Source: Paraphysoderma sedebokerense
Taxonomy: Eukaryota; Blastocladiomycota; Physodermatomycetes; Physodermatales; Physodermataceae
DNA length: 64,000 nt
Direction of reading: 5' to 3'
Assembly (NCBI GenBank): GCA_025602915.1
Contig: JAHLJZ010000027.1
Coordinates: 62,001-126,000, forward strand
Shown here piece after piece: positions 49,019-61,268 of the stretch (position 1 is its first letter; each line of letters starts with the position of its first letter). Position numbers and translations under genes: made by a program. The notes beneath the pieces were generated by a model. It made no database searches. It was not told the DNA's origin and was given only the letters and a program-made list of their open reading frames with translations.

Positions 49019-51610
49019 TTAAGATTCTTGAAATTTTTTGATGAGAACGGGAATGATTCTGGAAAGAACATACGATTAGTTGCTGAAACGGAACTTGATT
49101 ACACCAATTATAAATTAAATATACCCAGGCTCTGCTAAAGTGCTCAAATCACCTAACCCATCAGCTTCACCACATGCAATCTTTCTCAAAACTCTCCTCA
49201 TAATTTTCCCACTTCTTGTCTTAGGCAGGTCATTCACTACGACAATTCTTTTAGGCGTAGCAATCGGACCAATCTCCGTTCGAACAATCTTGATCAGATC
49301 AGCGGTGAAGGCGGATGAATCGCTGATTGAGGCTTTAGGGATAACAAATGCGATAATCCGTTGGCCAGTTAACTCATCTGGCGCGCCAACCACAGCAGCT
49401 TCGGTACATCTAGTAATAGGAAGATCAACAGCGTCGGTTATGAATTCAGCTTGCTAAACAAAGAGTAGCGCAGAAGAAAAGTCGGCTGATTACCCAGGAT
49501 TAAGCACCAAAGCACTTTCGATCTCGGCAGTACTCATTCTATGGCCGCTGACGTTAATAACGTCATCTACTCGTCCTCTGATCCAATAATATCCATCCTT
49601 ATCCCTGGTAACGCCATCACCGGTGAAGTAAAAACCAGGATAGGGACGCATGTAAGTGTCAAGGTATCTGTTATGGTCGTTGTACACGGTTCTGAAGGGA
49701 GGAATAGATAAATACGCGAAACTCAGATCAATCGGCACTTGAATTAGAAGTAACACACCTCGCCAAACTAGGCCAAGAATTCTTGAAACACAGAACACCT
49801 GTAACATCATTTCCTTCCAACACTTTGCCAGTTTGAGCATCTACTACAACGGGTTCAATTCCGAAGAAGGGTACAGTGGCACTACCAGGTTTCGTTGCAA
49901 CAGCAGCGGGTAAAGGTGTCAACACGTTGCAACCCGTTTCTGTTTGCCAATAAGTGTCCACAACGGCACATCGTTCTCTTCCAACGACTTGGTGATACCA
50001 AAGCCAAGCTTCAGGATTAATAGGTTCTCCCACAGATCCAATCACGCGAAGGGATGCAAGGGAATAGGGTTTGACTGGATCATCGCCAAATTTGCGAAGA
50101 GCACGAATGGCGGTCGGTGCAGTGTAGAACTGGGTGATTTTATGATTGTCGATGAGTTGCCAGTATCGGCTTGGATTGGGGAACGTTGGGATCGACTCAA
50201 AAAGTACAGTTGTCACGCCAAGGCAAAGAGGGCCGTAAACAATATATGAATGGCCGGTAATCCAGCTGAAGAAAGGTAAATTCAGTGAAAAACGGCCTCA
50301 GAAAGAATGGAACTGTGTGAACGCACCCTACGTCAGCCATACAACCAAATACATCGCCTTCATGTGTATCGAAGACGTATTTAACCGTCATAACAGTCCC
50401 CAGAAGGTAACCGGCAGTCGTATGAAGTAAACCTTTCGGTTTACCAGTTGATCCGGATGTATATAACATAAATAATGGATCTTCAGCATCAACTGATACA
50501 GGAGGACAGTAAGGTCTAGCCGTTGCCTATTGCAAAGATTATTTCACAGATTAACCAGTCATTTCAGAAATATAATACACTACCATAACTTCGTGCCACC
50601 AGACATCTCTGCCGTGAACAAAATTTACAGTTGGATCCCCTGTTCGTTTGAACACAATAACATTCTTGACTGACGGCGCTTCCGATAATGCGGCATCGGC
50701 GATCTGTTTGATCTGGATACTTTTTCCAGCACGGACACCTTGATCAGATGTTATGAGAAGTTTGCATTTTGCATCATTGAGTCGGTCGCGCAATGCATGA
50801 GCAGAGAAGCCGGCTAAACAGCAATGAAGGAGCAAAATTATGATTCAGATATCAGCCCAGAACAATTTAAAAGTACCAGATTCATCACACGTACCAAAAA
50901 CAACGGAATGAATAATCCCTAAACGTGCACAAGCGAGCATAGCCTAGTAATATTGAAGAAGATGTAGCAAACAGACGAGAGGCTTAAGGTAGAAATAACG
51001 AAGTCAAACCACATACCACCGCTGCTTCCGGAATATTGGGTAAATAAATTCCAACAGTATCACCTTTCTTGAGCCCCATAGAAATCATAACATTCGCCAT
51101 TTTACAAACATTCTCTAATAATTCTCCGTATGTTACTTTGACTTTGGCCTTTCCGTTAATCGCATCGTTGGGATCGTCGGGTTCATAAATCAACGCAACC
51201 TTGTCCGGATTTTGTAAAGCATGCCTATCTACGCAGTTATACGAGACATTAAGTCTGCCGTTGTGGAAGTAAGCTACCGAACCCGAAAGAAGAGAACCGG
51301 AGCGAAGCTGAGTGTACGGAGTGTCCCAGGACAAAAGTGAGCGGGCGTGCTGTGGTGTTTACATTGAGCCGTGTTTTCGGGTGTAATTTTGGTTGATAGA
51401 AATACTGTTATGAGACTGATACAAAAAGATTCATTGACAACAGGTAGTAATCACCTCTCCAAAGAATTTATCAGGGTTGTTCACGCTTTCATTCCACATA
51501 GACTTGTACTGTTCGAAAGACGCAACATGCGGCTTTACTTTTCCAGTGAGAAGAGACTGTGGAGGTGGGAAAATGGGGGCGGCAGCAGCGTTGTCAGCGG
51601 CAGCAGTCAT
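49019..51610 (-). CDS. ACS1: Acetyl-CoA synthetase
   Basis: Activates acetate to acetyl-CoA with ATP. The first exon (51455-51610) begins [20 protein letters not shown] and contains [20 protein letters not shown], the family N-terminal ACAS segment. AMP-binding motifs are [17 protein letters not shown] (about 50412-50462), [17 protein letters not shown] (about 49911-49961) and [20 protein letters not shown], with [19 protein letters not shown]. The C-terminal catalytic lysine is in [12 protein letters not shown]. The last exon is 49019-49058, giving the end [12 protein letters not shown]; without that splice a shorter end is read. About eight to nine exons; length roughly 660 residues, as expected. 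It may feed acetyl-CoA to homocitrate synthase (inference). ACS1/ACS2 paralogy cannot be resolved, so the symbol is generic. Confidence 0.95.
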
Positions 51611-52204
51611 GGTTCAATAACAGTTTGGATGAATTACAGACTGTACAGAAGAGAGATGGAAAAAAAGTAAGTTCGGCTCTGATGGCAAAAATCGGCCCAA
51701 GGCCCAAGCCAAAAGCAGCGGAGTTTCGGGAAAGCGATGACAGCCTTGTCGTGCATCCCCATGCTTATTCCATGCATTCGCTGGATAATCCATGACTTCG
51801 GTCTAAAGCAATATATCACTTGGGATAGACCATTCTACATGGATAATGGGAATATCAATTTATTACGGCGGAAATGCTCCCGGCCCGTAGGCCGGGCAGA
51901 CTGTATCATTCGCAGAGGAAAAAAATTGTTACTTGGATTTTTGTAACTAATTCTCTCTATTAGCTGATTGGAATTTCAGGTGGACATGTAATTGTGGTGG
52001 TACATTGCTGCTGTTACTTCGGGGACATTCAATAGTGACATGGTACCAAATCGGCAACTTAAAGATTCTTATTGAATAGCAAAGATAGGTAAGATCTGCA
52101 AGCCTGTCTTCGTGGGTCTCTCCGACAGAACCCATCAATGATATAATGCTTGCAAAGAATTTTATTGAAATGAATTCGAGCTTTCTTGGAAGTAAGTTTC
52201 TCTA
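51611..52204. other. Divergent promoter region of acetyl-CoA synthetase and the GRAM protein
   Basis: About 590 bases between divergent start codons. It contains a short perfect GC-rich inverted repeat (51879-51896, listed separately). Open frames here are unconvincing. Confidence 0.5.
51879..51896. repeat. Perfect 7-bp inverted repeat with 4-base loop
   Basis: CCCGGCC CGTA GGCCGGG forms a GC-only stem in otherwise AT-rich promoter DNA. It could be a palindromic factor site or an RNA hairpin; no function can be assigned. Confidence 0.6.
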
Positions 52205-54831
52205 ATGAAAATCCACTTGTCATCACAACTTATTCGCGGAATGACGTCACGACGCCGCAATTCCAATCCTGTTGTCGAACTTGTTAAAGGACACATCGGA
52301 TTCTTGATTTCTGCTTTACAGCTCCACCCTCAATTAATTATGCAGAGCTCAATCAAAAAACGTATCTATACCGCTTCATCGAAAGTCACCCCGGTGAAAG
52401 CTACAATTTACGAACCGGGAATGAAAAATAAGTCAACCGTAGATTTGAACCTTTCGAAGGAAAAGATTAATTATGACGTTGCGACTGAAAGCTACCCCAA
52501 AGAATCAGCTTTGCCGGCGGCAATAAGATATGCTAATATCTCCAGCGACTCATTGGATCGTCACAATAATATGCAACCGACCCCGCGGGCACCTTCAATT
52601 ACGAAGGTATCCAAAGAATCCCAGCTGTCCTCAAGTTTGTCGCAATCCCAAGAACCATCGGTTGCTATCAGCGCATCTTCGGTAATTACAAAACCGAATT
52701 CTGGGGAACCGTCGTCGCTTACAGAAAAACCTGCAATAGCGAGTACTACAGGACCGACTCGTGAACAACCCAAATTCGATTACGTCGAGTACGACCTGCC
52801 ATTTGAACGATCAATGAATGGTGTCCGCCGGGAACGAACCATGACAAACGGATCACTAAATTCTATGGCTTCTACGTCAACGCATACTTTCCACACAGAC
52901 AGCAGCCATGTGACTTCAGCAATTCCGACAGAACCCAGTAATGAGGATATGTGTCGGCAATTAAAATCTTTGCAACACGCTGAAGTGCAGGAGAAACAAG
53001 AGGAGTTGAAAGAAGAACTAAAAGGAGTCAAAGAAATTCAACGAGCTGTCGCAAAGCCGTGCGCGATCGCCGTGACTGCTCAACCCAAACCCACCATTCA
53101 AGCATTCACGGACGAAAATGGCCGCGTTCACTATTTTGATTTTGCGAGAGCCGTAAGTTTTCATGCTAAACCCATCATATCAATTCTTTTCGCCTACAAC
53201 TGACTTCAAATTAAGAAAATTCGATATTTTTTGTATACTACGGCGGTCGATAAAGTTGATGAGATGGAAGATGAGAAATTCAAATTATCAAAGTTACGAC
53301 ACAACGCTGAACGTCTAGCGGGTGACCTTGATCCTTTATTGGATGTTGTCGACGCCGTTCGAGAAGTCATAAGATGGGATAAGCCGATAAAAACAAGTGT
53401 GATTGCCACGGTATGACGTCCTATGTTAATGCCATTGCATCAATCGTGTCCATTAAATACTTCCGTTCTTTGCAGCTCTATTTTTACCTACTTTATGCAA
53501 ATCTTCTGCTTTCAGTCAGTCTTCTCACCATGATTTTCATTATCTCGTACTACGGCGTCCGCCGGAGGGAAGCCGCGCATTCACTCGGCCTTGGCTGTCT
53601 AGTGCATGATGCCGCTGAAGAACCGCGCTTCAGTATTCTAACCCAAAGACGAATACAAGAGGAAAAGGAAGCTAAAACTTCGAAACTATCAGTGAGAAGA
53701 TTTTTACCGGGTGCAGATGATTGGTGGACCGAGATTCAAGACCACTTTTTAGCATTCCTTCAGCTCCAATTACGGGATACAGCTGACTTGGTTGAAAAGT
53801 TGAGAAATTTAGTCACTTGGAAGAATCCTCGAAGGACATGGGAAGTTGTTGGACTGCTAGCATTTGGGGTAGTGGGTATCTCGTACGTTCCGCCTGGCCT
53901 AGTTTTAAAATCAATTGGTATATTTCAAGTTTACCTCCTCTAGTCATTAAATTTTGGTTTTTAATAACATTTTATTCAGGCTTCTTCATTGGCGTTGAAC
54001 TATTCTTGTTGCTTCCGCTCCAATTGCATTTCCCGCGTTATCGCCGCATGTTCTCCTTGATGCATTTGTTACTCTGGGATATTCCTACCGATGAAGAGTA
54101 CCGTATTCAAGAATACACTCGTTTGTCTCACCGGCATGATGAAATTGAATTCAGCAATTGCGGTTGCGGAACACAAAGTCAAAATTCATTGGGTTCGACC
54201 GATACTATAGCCTCAGACCAAGCAGACGGCATAGTAGGTTTCACGGGGCCGGATGTATTGGTAAGTTGAAGTTAAAATATGCATCGGTGTTGCCGATTTG
54301 TACTAACCATGTTATTAACAATGATTAGCCAAATGGTGCCACCGACAGCACCAACTCCTTGGATACCACGTTCACGCAGGCCGACAGTCCCAAAAATGCA
54401 GTCAAAGGTATAGTAAATGATAATCATACACTTATTTGTCGCTTGACATTGACGATTCGCATTCTAGAATACGATTGTGACTTCAATTCAAAATCCGGAA
54501 TCCTCCATTTGTACCCATCATATCTGTCATTCGAGTCCTCGAAACTTCCGACTTCAGTCTCCATTCCGTACTCCAAGATAGTACGTTTAAAAAAGGTACG
54601 CGTCTGGAGCTCTATATATTCTGTCCAAATAGAATGCTGACGTCTTGTTACAAAAAGTCAAATCCGCGTCGATTTCTGCTCTTCAAAGATCATCGTTTGG
54701 AGCTTGCGTTGGTATCAGGCGAATATTTGTATTTCACAGGATTCTCCATATACAATCGGGATGATTTATTCAATACGTTAGCAGCTATGTCTAGCTCAAA
54801 GAAATTGAAATGGAGAGTTCCAGGTAGCTAA
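52205..54831 (+). CDS. GRAM-domain membrane protein (GRAMD4-like)
   Basis: Seven exons in phase: 52205-53152, 53216-53410, 53476-53917, 53980-54260, 54329-54407, 54468-54595, 54658-54831; 2,247 nt and 748 residues. The order is a Ser/Thr-rich disordered N-terminus, a coiled coil (EVQEKQEELKEELKGVKEIQ), a helical segment, then hydrophobic stretches LYFYLLYANLLLSVSLLTMI, VVGLLAFGVVGISYVPPGLV and FFIGVELFLLLPLQLHF. The C-terminal GRAM domain reads GILHLYPSYLSFESSKLP then RRFLLFKDHRLELALVSGEY. This layout fits GRAMD4, an ER/mitochondria-linked protein in animals; the fungal role is unknown. No VASt sterol-transfer domain is seen, so it is not a Lam/Ysp protein. Two junctions use AAG acceptors (53213-53215 and 54655-54657). 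An ATG at 52241 is an alternative start. Confidence 0.8.
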
Positions 54832-55905
54832 ATGGTTTATGTATTATGGCCGTATAAACAAATCTTAGGAACATCTACAACAAGCTTAAGCGAAGGGAAA
54901 ACTTCCATTATGTATTATATTTTAATAAATTACATTGTCAGCTGGCATTCGTGAGTAGTTCCTGGTGCGCATAACGAGTCTCTACAGTCGCTAGGGCAAC
55001 GTATCACGTGATCCTGGCAAATGCTGCCATTTTTTGCTTCAACCAATCTGTACTACTTTCAAATCGGCCGCCTCATCCAAAACCGCATTATCGAAGCAAT
55101 ACATACGGAAGTCAAGGCTTTGCCTACTTCTTTCCAATGCTTCGGGGAAAGTCCTCGGACCTGATTTACTAGAAAGTAGTTCCGGTAATATCGGGAAATC
55201 AATATGGATTCTGGTTTTCTTTTTTCGAACTATGCGAAGATGACATTTTGTCTAGCATCCGGAAAAAGAAAATCGGCTTTGACTGATCCTATTGATGATT
55301 CTGTCATTTTGTTTATAGTTATGCGGTTGCTCCCCTTATCGTCTGGTCTTCGGAGAGACTGGGGAAGAACTCAATGAGGCTTACTGGATTGGGGCGGTTC
55401 ATCACTTTTCTTTCTATTTTTTTTTTATTTCGTGATACTCTTGTAAACAGTCATCGGATGATGCTTGAATTTCTTCACCCGCAGGGACACTTTGTGTTCC
55501 TCTGAGGATCAAAATTGACGAGCTTTTTAACCCTGACGATGACTAGTTCTCACAATATTTGTCTTCTTTCTTAATTGGCGTTTTGTAACTTGATTTCGTG
55601 ATTAATATTCTTAATGTGTTATGCTGCAACGGCAATTACACACTTATGCCAATAAAAGTATTATATTAAAACATTTTGTAAACTGGAGGCCAGCGCTCAC
55701 ACACTGTCTCTTCAAATTCTAAAGAGTGCGTATATCCAGTGCAGACTTCCAAATATGAGTTGCCAGCCAAGATAGTTGTTGTTACATCATTGCATATATC
55801 ATAATCCTGGCACGGACATAGTCGGGTGATAACATTTCACCAATAGTAATGAGGCGTTATCTGAGCATTTCTCTTCAACCGGAATTCGGGAAGACCAAGT
55901 CTTGA
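54832..55905. other. Large intergenic region with unexplained coding-like pieces
   Basis: About 1.07 kb. A palindromic TCACGTGA lies at 55004-55011. A frame from the ATG at 55021 (47 codons, starting MLPFFASTNLYYFQIGRL) and a frame at about 55322-55432 (containing YRLVFGETGEELNEAYWIG) look protein-like in composition, but I could not join them into a known protein. Box C/D-like motifs (TGATGA, CTGA) occur but not in a convincing snoRNA arrangement. Confidence 0.35.
55005..55010. promoter_or_regulatory. CACGTG (E-box) within palindromic TCACGTGA
   Basis: This is the full 8-bp Cbf1-type palindrome, the best match among the five hexamers in the window. It is about 170 bases downstream of the GRAM gene stop and 900 bases before the MDP-1 ATG, so its target is unclear. 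Confidence 0.35.
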
Positions 55906-56851
55906 ATGCCTCGACAAAAAAAATATCCATCCCTTCAGCAAAGCGGTTCCAAGGACTCGGATGAATCTCTTGTTCTTAACCATCACAAATCCTTACAGCA
56001 GCTACTTTGCCGATTCGCGGACACTCGTTATGTTTCGAACGAAAATGTAGACTTGTCAATAAATACTGAAAGGGTCGTCATAACGTCGGATCTGAGGAAA
56101 TTGATGCCTAAAGTGATTGTATTCGATATCGATTATACACTGTGGCCTCTATGGTAACCTACATCTTGTGATATCAATCAAAAGAAACGAAAGTCCCGTC
56201 ATACGAAGTCTCCAAACTTATCTTGTCTATTTGCTAGGATCGATACACATTCATCGGGGCCACCATTCAAACAAAATGATTCTGGTAATGGTGTATTAGA
56301 CAGGTATCTCTTCTAGCTACCATTACTGTGCCGAATTCTTTCAAAATCCAGAACAGGAACGATAGACATTCACTCATCCAAATTCTGAATACCTTCAATT
56401 CAGGTCCAACTATCTCATCCAGTTTTACCCTCATGTCCCAATGATATTAAATTACCTTCGTAATGAGTTTCCTGAAATTAAATTATGCTTGGCTAGTCGA
56501 ACTAATGAACCCAAATGGACAAGAGCGGTACTGGAATTAATAACCATATCCACTGACCAACCTTCGGCTCGAACATCTTCACATTCGTCCCCCAAAAGAG
56601 CGATATCGTATTTTCCTTATCAAGAAATTTATCCTGGGTCTAAACTTACGCATTTCCGGCAGTTAAGTAGCAAGACAAAGGAAGACTTTGAAACAATGTT
56701 ATTCTTTGACGATGAATATCGAAATATAAAAGAAGTGAGCTCTTTGGGTGTTAGTTGTTGGCATGTTGATGAAGATATTGGTGTAAATATTGATGTTTTT
56801 TTGAAAGGAATCGAGTTGTACTTAAGTTCTCGTCCGAGTAATAAGTCATGA
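55906..56851 (+). CDS. Magnesium-dependent phosphatase-1 (MDP-1), HAD superfamily
   Basis: A HAD-type phosphatase; animal MDP-1 acts on phosphotyrosine and on protein glycation adducts. Three exons in phase: 55906-56153, 56238-56303, 56404-56851; 762 nt and 253 residues, longer than animal MDP-1 because of an 80-residue N-terminal extension. Motif I is VIVFDIDYTLWPLW (nucleophile and acid Asp of DxD), followed by the small second exon IDTHSSGPPFKQNDSG. Motif II is LCLASRTNEPKWTRAVLELI. Then come EIYPGSKLTHFRQL (motif III Lys) and motif IV MLFFDDEYRNIKEVSSLGVS. It shares an upstream gap of about 1 kb with the GRAM gene. Confidence 0.92.
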
Positions 56852-57122
56852 TCGATCCCAACTGTACGGTAGATTTCAGGAGCTCATTAGCTTATCAGAT
56901 CTATTTCTTTATTTTTCACAAAATGACACTGTTGGATACAATTCCAACCTGGACCTGAATATGCATGCCGCATATCAAGAAGTTTGATTGAATTATTCCT
57001 TGGCCAAGAATGGAGTGAAATATTATTGGAAAAACGCATAATATGGGTATCCACATACTCTTCTCATGCCTAATATTGACTAATATACATCACAAATAAC
57101 ATATCTAAATACATCAGTTATT

Positions 57123-60100
57123 TTATTCGAACCATTTTTTTCCGGCTTTCTTCCCTAAACTTGCAAACACATCCTCTCTATCTGACGAACCTTCACCTTG
57201 GCCATCTTCGCCAAAAATGAATCCCCACTGTTTATTACTTCTACTCATGCCAATCGACGAGGACTCCTTAGATAAATCGGTGATTTCTTGTTGCATGAGG
57301 GAAAGAATTGATTGTTTGGGTTGCGATGGGAGTTGAGGTTGAACAGAGGTGGAAGGCATGGCTGCTGGCGATATTAAGTCATTAGCTGAAGCGGGGGATA
57401 TAACGGGTTCCGTTGGGGAGGATGAATCGACCGAAGGGATAGGGATGGGAGTAGCCGATGGCTGTGAAATGGATGAGTCAAAACTGGGAAGATTTTTTGA
57501 TTGAGGTGGCGAGACACTAGTAACGTTTGAATGCTCTGGTGTAGATGATACAGATGATATTGAAGTCAGACTTGACGAATTTGGCTGGTTCTCAACTGCT
57601 GCGGTGTCTAGCTTTGCCACTAATGACGACGGAGAATCTTCACGGTTTTCGCCCGCTTCGACAAGATTTTCTTTCTCTTCAGTCCGATCTTTCTCTTTAG
57701 GAATTTCAACATCCTCCACATCTTTCGTGGTCGTCGCTCCTTCCTCCGCTTTAATTGATTCAGTCTCCACTATCCCGTGTATTTTCCACACATCGCCAAC
57801 CAATACCTCCCCATCCACGACCCTTTTCAGCTCGTTCAATTCGTCAATAACTTTACCGAGATTTTCAACAGAAATAGATACGGACGAATTATGTGGTGGA
57901 GAAGCAGCTGATAATAAATTGATCCAATCAACTATTTTTGTCGACAGGGTATTCCGATCTTTGGTGGATAATGTCAAATCATTCGTCTTCATTGTACTGG
58001 GAGGTAGTGCTGGATTATTTTGAGTATGAATTGGTCGCGCAATGACAGGTGATTTTTGCGGTATAGGAGGACGAATGGAAATTGGAATGATGATTTCTGA
58101 CGACGGTTTCGGGATTGAGGATGATGATGCTGATGCTGAAGACGAAACTGTGTCGGCGAGTTCCTTCAGGGACGTCTCTTTGGATCTCCTAGACATATTT
58201 GGGGAAACCAATATCGGGGGTTGAAGGATAGCATTTTGTAGGACTTTCTTCTAGAGAATTGTAGGATTGAAAGATTGAAGTGCATAAAATGGGAAATGAT
58301 GAAACGAAAAGTCATTAATATTTGAAACGGCCGAAGTATGAACTGGAAATGAGATTTTGGGTAGTACCCCGACTTCAACAATGTCACCAAATGTTGTCAC
58401 TGTGCCTCTACTTCCACTCCCTGTGCTTGTCCTGTCTCTTGCTGATTTGTCGGCGTCCCTCTTTAATTTCTCTCTCCAACTATCTCTGTTGATCACAACC
58501 ACGTCACCATCCTCTTCTTCAATTTCCACAGAGTCGACGATATACTTAAAACGGGCCTTGCATTTGATTGCATTTTGAATGAGCCTGGATGGATTAAATG
58601 GGTGTGCATTAAGATTAGCAGAGGAGGGAGAAGATGCCGTAAGTGACGAGGTGAACAGTGAAGAAGCAAAATATGGTTTCAAGAGGGTCGTAAGGACTGT
58701 CGAATAATCTTTGCCTAAAACTGATATGAAAGGCGTCACCGAATAGGGAAGCGATCGAACGTGCCATCCAATGAAAGAGATTGTCAGCGTCAAACGAACA
58801 ACTTTAATGTCGCAGAGATTTCAGATGAAGAAGCTCTAAAATCAACAAACCATCCTCCTTTACACCCTTTAACATCTCTACACAAACATACTCGATAAAT
58901 TCCATCCATTCTTCTCTATCTCGTTCCAGTGCCCTTTCTTTTCGTTCCTGATCATCCGGAACTTGAGGAGGGGGCTCAGACACCGAACATAACTTCGAAT
59001 AAGCGAACAAACCATCCCATAGCATAGGGATGTGAGAAAGATTGTACTCGCGATTAAATAGCAGTCGGAGCCATCGACTACGGATTGAGTAAGAATGGGA
59101 AAGCCATCGATTCCGAAAAAAGATCAATCAAGGAAAAGAACCATGGTTATTATCCAATAAAGAAATACCTCTTACAGTATTGTCGAAACGACTTACATTC
59201 CGAAGACTGCACCCTCGATGCCACTGTCCTTCAAAAAATTGTACAACTCCCTATCCACAACTCTCAGCACCCTGTGAAAAAAACTCTGACATGAGTTCTG
59301 GAGAGGCGTTATTAGCTCTGTTCTTGAATTCGACCGAACGCGATTCATTGTCGAACGTCCTTGGGATGGCGATGAATGAGGATGGAGGGCGGCCGACGAT
59401 GAGGAAGGAGATAAGGAGGAAAGAGAAGCAGATTTCTACGCAAAATAAATTACACAATCAGAATTATGAGTGAATACGGTGCCTCTTATGACGCCAAATT
59501 CAATAGCCAACTACACAAGGAGTGCCCAGTACAAACCTTTCCTAATCGTTTATCAATTTTCTCCACCATAATAGATGGATTAAACTCGTACCATACGTTT
59601 AAATACCTTCTCATCAGCTCATAAAAAATCCAGTATGTGTCATGCTCAGTATATTCTTCGTCAAACAATTGCTCAGCTGCATCAGGCCTACAATAATTTA
59701 GTGGGGTCAGGCTGATTTGTGTAATACAGCTTCATGAGAAAGAAAGACTACACACTCAACACCGTACATGGATGGATTCATGCGGTTAATCCGGGGTTCT
59801 GAATCAGTGCTTGACCGTGATCTCGATACAACCCACAATAGTGCGGCCAGTACTTCATGCATCCCCTGGCGATACGAAAGTTCAGGATTTAACTTGGCAT
59901 AAATGAATAATAGGTTTGACAATATCCGTTGCACCGAAGGCTGACGGAAATAGACATGCTCCGGAAATCTAAATTGAAAGTTCAGCAGAAATTTGCGCAG
60001 AGTCGCCAGAGAAAGGGTAAAAGAAAAATAGTAAAGATTGAAATATCAGCGTTTGTTCACCAAGTTATCTGTTAAATACATTGGTATACTGAACGAAAGG

Positions 60101-61074
60101 TGACCTACGTCCGTTCTACGTCTTGCTCTATTGTTTTTCGCAGTTCGATGTTACTAAACCATTGATTCCACGGACTCTAAGAAATCATTGTTGTTAATCC
60201 TATTCACCAGAAAACCATATTGATTCGATCAATTATCTCACTTAAGGTTGCAATTAAGTCTTTCGACGATAAGCAGTCGCGAAATCAGTTGATAAGACAA
60301 ATTCATCAAAGACAACAAACCGTTTCATCTAACGCTAATGGATGATTTCCTCCGTCTTTTTTTCCATCTTTCTGTTTTTGACTTTGATTGGGATCAATTA
60401 TATAACGATCTTTCAGTTCATCATACTTGGCCCTAAGAGAGGACAAGGCCTCCATCCAATTTGACGAAGGATTTGAAGGCACAGAGGAAGAAACCGAGGG
60501 CGAAGAATTTGATTCATATTGAAGCGGATACGGAAGGATAGAGAGGTAAATCTAATATTTTATAAAATAATATCGATATCGTCGAAGATTGGTATAAATT
60601 TAAAGGAACCAAGAGTTTCAAGAACGTCGCCGTGAGGGCAATAAAACCGAAATTAGGAAGAAAATGTGAGTCAATAAGAGGTCAGAACTAACGCTACAAT
60701 CGTACTCTTTCGTATATCAGCATCATTGCATTTTAGGACCATGAATTGAAATGAAATAAACCATTGGAGCAGAAACCAGCATCCGTAGACTGATCTATCT
60801 TGCCAGGAATGGAAAACTTTATCTTGACTACTGCCCCTATGATCACTATTACAACTTTACTTTCTGATTTGTGCCCAAATGTAAAACTCACCATCCAAAA
60901 TACGGCTCTCCATTCTTCTGCGATTAAACCCGACACCCCGAGATTGCAGAGTTCGATGATTGGAGTTTTCGTGAAGATTATCTTTGGGTGTACTTCGGCC
61001 GGCTTGTCCGAGAAAGTTGCAGGTGATATCGAAGCAGATGCCGTGTGCAGTTGGTCCGACGGACGAACACTCAT
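57123..61074 (-). CDS. TBC-domain Rab GTPase-activating protein (TBC1D5-like)
   Basis: TBC1D5 proteins inactivate Rab7 with retromer and take part in autophagy. About nine exons; phases checked for 60892-61074, 60321-60551, 60109-60176, 59756-59968, 59537-59687 and 59197-59435. The N-terminus MSVRPSDQLHTASASISP leads into IAEEWRAVFWMIYLSILPYP. The catalytic arginine finger is in KTIEQDVERTFPEHVYFRQ and the glutamine finger in LNPELSYRQGMHEVLAALLW, so it should be active. Later parts include HDTYWIFYELMRRYLNVWYE, RVVDRELYNFLKDSGIEGAV and RWLRLLFNREYNLSHIPMLW. The C-terminal half is Ser/Pro/Thr-rich and disordered, ending KKAGKKWFE. The join near 58823-58871 is uncertain; the only in-phase solution found uses a 49-nt intron with an AAG acceptor. 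Intron 1 is long (340 nt). Confidence 0.88.
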
Positions 61075-61268
61075 TTTTATGCTATTGTATCTTGTATTTG
61101 CAATATGATGCGATGTCACTAGCAGATGAATTTTGGAGCAAAGCACGAAAAGTCGCGCCATCATCTGAAATTTGGTTATTATTATTTCTTTTATCATTAC
61201 AAATATCATTAATAATACAATACAACACATGCCAAGGGTATATTTATACAATGTATATGTATATTATA

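Noticed and set aside
55286-55510. A possible box C/D snoRNA or U3-like RNA.
   Set aside because: TGATGA and CTGA boxes occur but not with a terminal stem or correct spacing, and no U3 box A sequence is present.
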